Positions 57,000-64,000 of a stretch of DNA of 64,000 nt are shown here, one piece after another. Source of the DNA: Adineta ricciae (taxonomy: Eukaryota > Rotifera > Eurotatoria > Adinetida > Adinetidae); the NCBI GenBank assembly GCA_905250025.1, contig CAJNOJ010000018.1:558001-622000 (forward strand), written 5' to 3'. Position 1 is the stretch's first letter; the number at the start of each line of letters is the position of its first letter. A model generated the notes under the pieces. The model did not search any database. It was given only the letters and a program-made list of their open reading frames with translations, and was not told where the DNA came from. A program made the translations under genes and the position numbers.

Positions 57000-59900
57000 C
57001 AATCTATGATTTTGCTATAGAAAAAGAGCATAATGTAATTCCGGGTTACTTAGAAAATAAGCTGCTAATCTGTCTGGCCTCTTTCTCTTCTTTCTGTATA
57101 ACGCATTCTTATGCTTTTTTCCCTCTCTGTTGCGTTTTTCTCTTTTGCCGATGGCATAGCGGAACTTTGATCGACAGGATTAATGTGAATAACAGCAATA
57201 CAAAGCAATAACGCAAAGAGTGCCTCCGCCGCTGTTATACATTGTTTATAGAAGTCTTAACATTCTTTGACAGATCATATTGGTAAATTACTATAAACAG
57301 ATTGGGTAATGCAATAAATGTTTGATAGACAAATGTTTCTGTAGAGAAAAGCGGCAGATGATTCTAACATGTTTTGCCCTAGTTCTGATGATTTCATATT
57401 TTTAGAACCTAAGCGAACGGTCGGGAGTGGAAGATTAAAACAAGCAAATTATGAGTATAAATAAATATTGATTGAACGGTAAATAGTAATTTGGTTCGAA
57501 TGATTAGGAAATGACGGTAGAGAGAAGTTTTCTACATGACTAATGATTAATTCAGAGTAAATGTTGCTGTTAATGTAATATACACAACGATGAAGACTTG
57601 CACTCCATGATATGTAAAGAAACTTGACTTTCTCGACCGACTGATGTATTTGACGTGCTTTCCAATCAACAAAGAAGCAAGTTTAATATTCATCTCACAT
57701 AGTAAATCACACTACGATTTGTTCTACACTGCTTTGACAAGTAAATACTTACGTTGAAGAAACCCGTCTTCCACGGATCCGCTGATCATTATTGTAGAAA
57801 CAAGAGAGTAAGTAAACAAAGAAAATGTTTGATGTTCTCACACAAAAGATGAAACAAAACTGAATCAGAAAAAGAGGACATGGAATATTGCCACTCTCTC
57901 GACTTTTTTTTATTAACCAAACGGACAACACTCAAGACAACAAGTGTTATATTGACAAAAAAGAAACTCGTTTCACGCCAAGTTTTCCTCGATTTTTGGA
58001 CGGCCGCGAGAAAGAAGAAAAAAAACCTATGACAGTCAAGGCGCTCCATAATTATCGTCAATCTCCAGCCAAATGATTGAGACATATGCACCGAAGTATT
58101 CAGTTTCGAGATCGCTGAGAACAACAACTCAACTGAAAACTACTCGTTGATGTCATATATCCAAACATCAACTTCCAAAGAAGCAAAAGATTGGAATGAG
58201 ACCGAACGAATGTAATTCTCTGATGGGCGCTTAAAAGAGGAAGAATCTAATGAGATTGGCGATGATCGCACGTACTCGTTGATTTCTTCTATTTATTAGA
58301 TTCTCATCCGTCAATCTATTCGATTTGAAATCGACTTGTGAATGAAAGAAAGACTTTTTTTCGCTTAATTTTCATATTGGCAAACTGAACGGAAGAAAAC
58401 AAATGATGTATGATAAACTAAATCAGAAAAAAATCCATTAAGACTACTTAAAATGCTTTCATTCTCTTCGTTCATCTGATTATTGACATATGCGCGGCGA
58501 GAAGACATCGAGTGTAGTGAGTTATTTATTTTCGAGTGAAATTTTGTAATTGCTTTTGTGCAAAGATACCAAAAATAGCAAAACGCTCTCGTTTATGGAA
58601 AGGTTCTCCCACTAACTTAAATTTATGAGAGTAAACTGATTAAAGTAACTGTTTGTCAGCTATCAACGAAATGTAATTAACAGTTCAAAAGGTCTTCATT
58701 GTATACTGTGGATATTCTTGAGAAGCAATCAAACTTTGCTAATCAATTCCTATAATTCCAAGTCATTGTCTGTGGAAAAAAACGATGAAAGTCTATTTTC
58801 ACTGATCTATTTACTTCTTTAAAAAAAGGGTTAATATATCTAATCTCGTCTAATCTTTCATTCAGTTCTCAATCAAATCATTTCATGAACTACTCTTCAT
58901 AATACCTGTAAACACGAGTATTACATATTCGTTACTGTGACGTAAGGATTTGCTCATCAACGAAAGCTCATACTAAGTAACATCGTCATATATATGAAAT
59001 AGAATTTTTTCATGCTTGTTAAAACAAGAATTTTTACGGAAATCTATTTAGTCTATTATATTAAAACATCATTCAACAAGAAGCACAAGAAAATGTCAAA
59101 TGACACCAAGTCAAAAAAAAAAGTATTCTTCTGCCTACTTGTTGTCAGCGAATGAAACCATGAATACCATTTAATTTGTAAAGAATATTATCAATCCTGA
59201 TCTCGCACGAGAACAAAAAAACAACATTTGTTACAGCATTGTATTCTTGAAAAAGAACGCCGAAACAACGCGAGCACTTGGCGAAGAGAAAACGTAAATC
59301 TATTCTAATCTAATGAAAGTTCCCAAAGAAATTCATCACTATTCTATTAACTCCGGCATGTATTTTTTTCTCGTGCAAAGATATTTTTATCTTGAAATTT
59401 GAAAATCCCTACCTTATGAATAAATTATCATATGATCTTCTTGCAAGCCAGCTCATCCAAATCTACTTCTCGTTTCCGTTGATAGAAATTCAAAGAATTG
59501 CCGTTCGTTAGCCTGTCAGGATCAATCGATTACTCTTTTCAAATACTTTCGCTTTCAATAGACTTCCTGTGTATCATTACTGAGTGAGCTGTAGTTTAAA
59601 ACTTCGTCGCATGATGATGATGATGAGCGTTTTGTCCGTTGTATGAGAATTCTCGATTGAAGTTGACAAAATTCAAGAGAAGAAAACGTGGACTTACCGT
59701 ACAGAGAATCAATTCATGGTTTAAATCATTCAAACAAGTAAATTTCTTCTCGATTGAAGCATGTTGTAATATTCTCTAATTTCTCATTATTTTCTACACT
59801 TGCTTCTCATCTCGAGCATTGAAAATAACAAGTGTAACAGACCAAAAAATAAAATAGATTTCTCCATCTCGTTATTTCTTTTTTTTTCCTACTTCCTCAA

Positions 59901-60940
59901 CATTCTCAATAGTTCTTATATGTCATTCTCTATTTTCTTTTGTCTTGTACACTTAGAAAAGTCTTATGATTTGCCATCGTATTCACCGCTTTACTGATCG
60001 ACACGACATATTGATGGAACTTTTTGTAACACAATATAGAAAATTAGATGACAATTACCTAGTCGAAGGAAAAAAAAACACATGGGAACGCACGAGCTCG
60101 TCTATTACTTCGAGATATTTCGGCTTTGACTTGTGTTTTTTTTTATGCAAAAATCACTAGTTCTTTGTTTTTCATCATTTGATTGCTTACTTGCGTGTTT
60201 GGGAATTTGATCATTAAATAGAATATTCATGTAACAAAAAAGCTTTTCCACCCGAAGAAAAATTACTCTCAAAGTTGGAAAAGACGAATGACAGGAAAGT
60301 ATTGGATTAATTTGACGCAATATACGTTCCGTTGCATCTTTTCATCCAAATATATCAGTTCTCAGCATCGAGACTGGCCAAGATCAGGAATTTCAACCTG
60401 TTCGCTTTTATCAAGATTCGTGATTTCTAGGTTCTCAGACACAATGGCGAAGTTTCTTTTTCTCAATCATTAGCACGTTTTTTACCAGTGTATTGAATGA
60501 CTTTCTAAAAAGCTTTTATCGTATTTCCGATAGCGGATATTCGGCTTGTGAAAGCATTGAAACATTCACGAGGTGAAATTGACATGATGTACTTTCCTTC
60601 TGGCACTTGATTCTTCTTATCAAGTTCAGATTGAATTTATTTGTGGAAGTCTACTGATTAAGTTAAAAAAGATTCGCCTCGTGTTTCTTCGGATATTTGA
60701 GTCGAGTCTCACGATTAATAGAACAACACCGAAGAAGAAAACTAATCCGATTACATTATCTTCTCGTGTAATGAAATGTGATAAAGTATATTTCCTCTGA
60801 TTAAATACTTGATGACATCTAAAACAGTGTTAGCATCGAACTAATGATATTAAAGAATTTAATGTGATTAGTAATGATATTCGAATTTCTTTTCTGTTTG
60901 ATGCCGTACCATATAGATAACGAAAAGAGAAAAAGACAAC
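57000..60940. other. Gene-free region, 3.9 kb
   Basis: This is the longest gap in the window, upstream of the GPCR (-) and downstream of the amino-acid transporter (-). Open frames are all short, mutually overlapping and without domains. The DNA is AT-rich, with scattered A- and T-runs and a short ATG/GAT run near 59610-59625. No tandem repeat, transposon terminus or RNA gene was recognised. Confidence 0.55.
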
Positions 60941-62929
60941 TTAACGCGATTTACTATGCCAATAACTGTAAGTGAAGTAGATAAGAAGAGAGATGAAAAT
61001 GACACACGTGTAGCCCAGCCAATCATAAGCATCTTGAAGAAGCATTAAGAAGAGAAAGATTTTTATATTGATCAATGGAATTAACGGTACACCTGGACAG
61101 GTGAAGAGCAGATCTTTCGAATGTTTCTTTGGACGCAATAGGCAAAAGACAACAACAACAGTGACATTCACCACTACACATACTATTACGATAATGAGAT
61201 GCAGTGCGGAATTTCTGTTGAATACATAAATAAGAATAATTCCAAGAATAATTGTATTGCATACGAAGATTGACAGTAAGACAATAGCAGACAATTTCGG
61301 GCATAAATATGAATCAATTATCGAAAGACATGCACGGCATAGCGAGCGGATGGAGCGTGTTAAAAATGGATCTAGTTCTACAGTTGAACTGATATGTAGG
61401 TGTTCCTCATCGTCAGTTTTGTCACTTGTTAATTCGAATGTTTCTTCTTCTTCATTGTCACCATCATCATGAGTTAACACAATCTGATAAGATAAAGTAT
61501 GATTATATCGTTCAATGAGTAGGCCTATTGATACACCAGTGTAACTAAGTAATGCAGAAATATCAGCAAAGCCAATCAAATCCTTTCGATAGACAATTGT
61601 GTATGAAATGGATCATTAAGATTTCATTTACTTTTATATCAAAGAATGTTCCAAGAAGAGCAATAACAAAGCAAACTAAACATGTAGCCATTACAGGAAC
61701 ATGTCGTCCTTTGTTAACATAACTTAATTTCGAAGGTAACAATCCATCGATTGACATTGCATAACTAGAATAGAAGAAAACGTAAGTGTAATTTGCCTTT
61801 CTGTTGTTCGACTTCTTTACATAGCACGAATACTGCCATATGTACCAGAAAGTAGATTTCCTCCAGCACTGAAGACAATAGCGATTGAAATAATGTAACC
61901 TGCCCATGGCCATCTCGATGCTTTATAAGCACTCGCGAACGTCGAGTCAGTGTCAATAGCGTGATATGGAGTTAAGTAAGTTAACGAGCATCCTACTAAG
62001 GAGTAGAGTAGAGTGACAATAATAAGTGAAATGACCGTTGCTTGTGGGACTGTTCGAGAAGGATTTTTTGCTTCTTCGATTGCGATTGTTGCCATTTCAA
62101 AGCCAATGTATGAGTAAAGTAATAGTGAACTACCACGAAATATGCCTTGCATTCCAAATGGGAAGAATGGCTGATAATTATGAGCATCACCGAGAATGAA
62201 TCCAGTGATACCAATGAAAAGCAAAGCTGTCATATTGATTATCGTGAGACTGTTTGTTAAATACTTGGAATTTCGTAGACCAACAAGCATGGCTAAGAGA
62301 AGAAATATGGTAATAGCAAAAACTAGAAGATCAGGAGATTTAGCAAAAGGTGCATGTGCATTTGTCCATTGAAAAGTGTGGTTTGCAAGAAAAGAATTGA
62401 TTTTATGATCGAAAACAGCATCGAAATAAGCGGACCATACTCGAGCACTGACACCTAATCCTGACACACCACCAATAATCGATGTGAATCCCTTTAAACG
62501 ATGGAAAAAGTCGATAGAAGCAAATATTCATCTGAGCAGAAGACGATCAACTTGCCACAATAAAAGCGATTATTTCACCGATGGATTCATAGATGAATAT
62601 ATACGACGATCCAGCTCGTGGAATTCGTGCAGCGAATTCTGCATAACAAAGAGCACCTACAAAATGCAAACACCTCAACATCTATGTTCTATTCTTTCGA
62701 GAGAGTGATTACCAGACAGACAAGCAACACCTGCGAACAGATTAGCAATGAGAATAGCCGGTCCCGTTTGGTCTTTGGCAACGACACCTGTTAAGACATA
62801 TATGCCTGATCCAACCATTCCACTTACACTCAAAAGTATCAAATCATAGAGATTCAAACATCTTAAAAGTGGTGTCTCGAGATCGTTCGTTCGCGTACAT
62901 TTCTTTCGAAATAAGCTCTGAAGCAACAT
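60941..62929 (-). CDS. SLC7A: Cationic amino-acid transporter (SLC7 CAT family)
   Basis: The start is ATG 62929 (MLLQSLFRKKCTRTNDLETP) and the stop is TAA at 60943-60941. CAT-family elements: LNLYDLILLSVSGMVGSGIY, VLTGVVAKDQTGPAI, ALCYAEFAARIPRAGSSYIF, SARVWSAYFD, SYIGFEMATIAIEEAKNPSR, then AMSIDGLLPSKLSYVN and ADISALLSYTGVSIGLLIER. The C-terminal pair of membrane segments has LRPKKHSKDLLFTCPGVPLI and PLINIKIFLFL. About 14 membrane segments are expected. CAT proteins move arginine, lysine and ornithine across the plasma or lysosomal membrane. The segment usually reading GWNLIL is GFTSII here, so substrate choice could differ. An acidic loop (DDGDNEEEETFELTSDKTDD) interrupts the late part. Confidence 0.87.
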
Positions 62930-63418
62930 CGTGATTCGATCTAAAAACACTACCAAATGTAAACAAATGTCGCCAAACTGTTCACAATCGATCGCAAGTA
63001 TTTACTGTGATAGTTAAAAAGTTAGTTCACAAGTGAAAATTTAGAATTCATTTTAATTCGGGTATATTTGTACTTAAGAATTAGATACATAGAACTGTTT
63101 TTGATCTCATAATAAAAGAAGAAACAATGCAAATTCATACATCACTTCTATGACACAAGAATATCTCATAGAGATGAATACGTGAGTAAATACTGATTGG
63201 GAACAGCGCACATCAAGATATTTGACAAAAAACTTTAGATTAGGTGGACATTGACGATTGTTTCGTAGGAATAAAGTAAAAACATGAAGATCTGCGCTAT
63301 GAACATAAAACTTCAGCGAAAGAAAAGACAGTGAAGGAACATCAAAGCGGATATAAATGAATATATATGTATACATAACTTCATCACAGAAATACGCGTC
63401 TGAAATACTGTTGTTTGA
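62930..63418. other. Intergenic region, no gene seen
   Basis: This is the upstream region of the amino-acid transporter (-) and the 3' flank of the TMEM45-like gene (-). It is AT-rich; the open frame at 63107-63376 has no domain. Confidence 0.5.
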
Positions 63419-64000
63419 TTAGATTTTTGGTGAGTATTGTTGTCGCTGCTCAAATTCGATTTGACTGTCACTATCGGTATTCTCATGATCGTTTAAATCA
63501 ATGATTGCATTGCCATTTCGTGGTTTCAATGGTTTTAATTTATGATTGTTCGATTTTATTATGACATCTCCATCTCCACCCAATACATCGTCTTCATCAT
63601 CGTCGTCATCCTCTTCGTCGAGCACACTGTAACGATTGAATTCATGATGTCTTCGTCTTAAGACTGACCACACAAAAGCGGATTGAAGAAAAAGAAAAAT
63701 ACACGATAGTAATCCAAGCCAGATGAAAATAACCGTTATAATCAATATATGACCGTGCGATGCTGTCCATTTCCAATATGGATCATCTGACGGAAAATAA
63801 AGTATAAAACCAGCTGCATAAAACCTGAAATGATTCAAATAAGAAACTATTTTCTTCTTTCAACACTCCTACGAACCAGGCTCCTTGTAAAAGTGTTGCA
63901 GCGATCCGACAGTAGGTTGCTAAAATTTGATTTGGACGATTGAATTCCCAGATACCAGCTAGGACGCAAAATGCAATATTGTAAACAAGTAGTGTATGAG
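63419..64000 (-). CDS. TMEM45/DUF716-family membrane protein, 3' part (cut by window edge)
   Basis: Two exons are visible: 63877 to beyond 64000, and 63419-63824. They join at LLQGAW-FYAAGFILYFPSDD, split within the Trp codon. The segment GAWFYAAGFILYFP, then WKWTASHGHILIITVIFIW and LLSCIFLFLQ, matches the late membrane helices of TMEM45 proteins, where WF..GF.LYP and DH.N.MF are typical. A long acidic cytoplasmic tail (DEEDDDDDEDD) follows, with TAA at 63421-63419. TMEM45 proteins are multi-pass membrane proteins of poorly known function. The N-terminal helices lie outside the window. Confidence 0.7.

Noticed and set aside
57749..58127. Overlapping open frames on both strands in the gene-free block
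   Set aside because: Short, mutually overlapping, no motifs; expected by chance in this composition.

Overview
The window looks like gene-dense nuclear DNA from a small invertebrate. It is AT-rich, coding regions are cut by very short GT-AG introns (mostly about 45-75 bp), intergenic gaps are short, and the content is clearly metazoan: a Hox5/Scr-class gene with an IYPWM hexapeptide, gephyrin, a STEAP reductase, a tail-anchored ORP5/8-type protein, a GRIP golgin and a neuronal calcium sensor. A bdelloid rotifer (Adineta/Rotaria type) is my best guess from architecture and protein style. This is inference, because no species-specific marker was seen. I recognised no transposon, CRISPR array, rRNA or tRNA.

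Layout. 0-5 kb: a minus-strand proline-rich gene with a tandem array of near-identical 63-66 bp exons, then an empty 2.1 kb. 5-10 kb: a STEAP-like metalloreductase (+) and a concentrative nucleoside transporter (-). 10-16 kb: an unrecognised basic/aromatic protein (+), the small 2-oxoglutarate dehydrogenase subunit KGD4/MRPS36 (-), a mitochondrial agmatinase-like ureohydrolase (+), and a membrane chitin-deacetylase-like protein that has lost its catalytic motifs (+). 16-21 kb: an OSBPL8-like lipid-transfer protein (-) whose 1.09-kb intron contains a complete trypsin gene on the same strand with its own TATA box. 22.5-25.5 kb: bystin and a COMMD9-like gene (-). 26.4-33.7 kb: a GOLGA4-like golgin (+) with an exact 276-bp internal period. 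34-36 kb: Hox5 (-), with the homeobox split by three introns.

37-39 kb: an unrecognised helical protein with an A/S/T/Q-rich N-terminus (-). 40.3-42.8 kb: cytosolic HSP70 (-) with a TATA box and heat-shock elements. 42.9-43.5 kb: a neuronal calcium sensor (-). 44.9-46.8 kb: an ankyrin/SOCS-box-like protein with a lipidation-type N-terminus (+). 47.1-49.6 kb: a coiled-coil protein that may be a very divergent NDC80 (+), followed 117 bp later by gephyrin (+, 49.7-52.6 kb). 53-54.6 kb: an SGNH/GDSL-type protein (-). 54.8-57 kb: a peptide-type class A GPCR (-). 57-60.9 kb: a 3.9-kb stretch with no gene. 60.9-62.9 kb: a cationic amino-acid transporter (-). 63.4-64 kb: the 3' part of a TMEM45/DUF716 gene (-), cut by the window edge.

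The genes are mostly unrelated housekeeping, signalling and developmental genes, as expected for a metazoan chromosome, and not a functional cluster. The points most worth a second look are the nested trypsin gene, the duplicated symmetric exon array, the dead deacetylase, the four-exon homeobox, and the NDC80-like/gephyrin spacing that could be operon-like.
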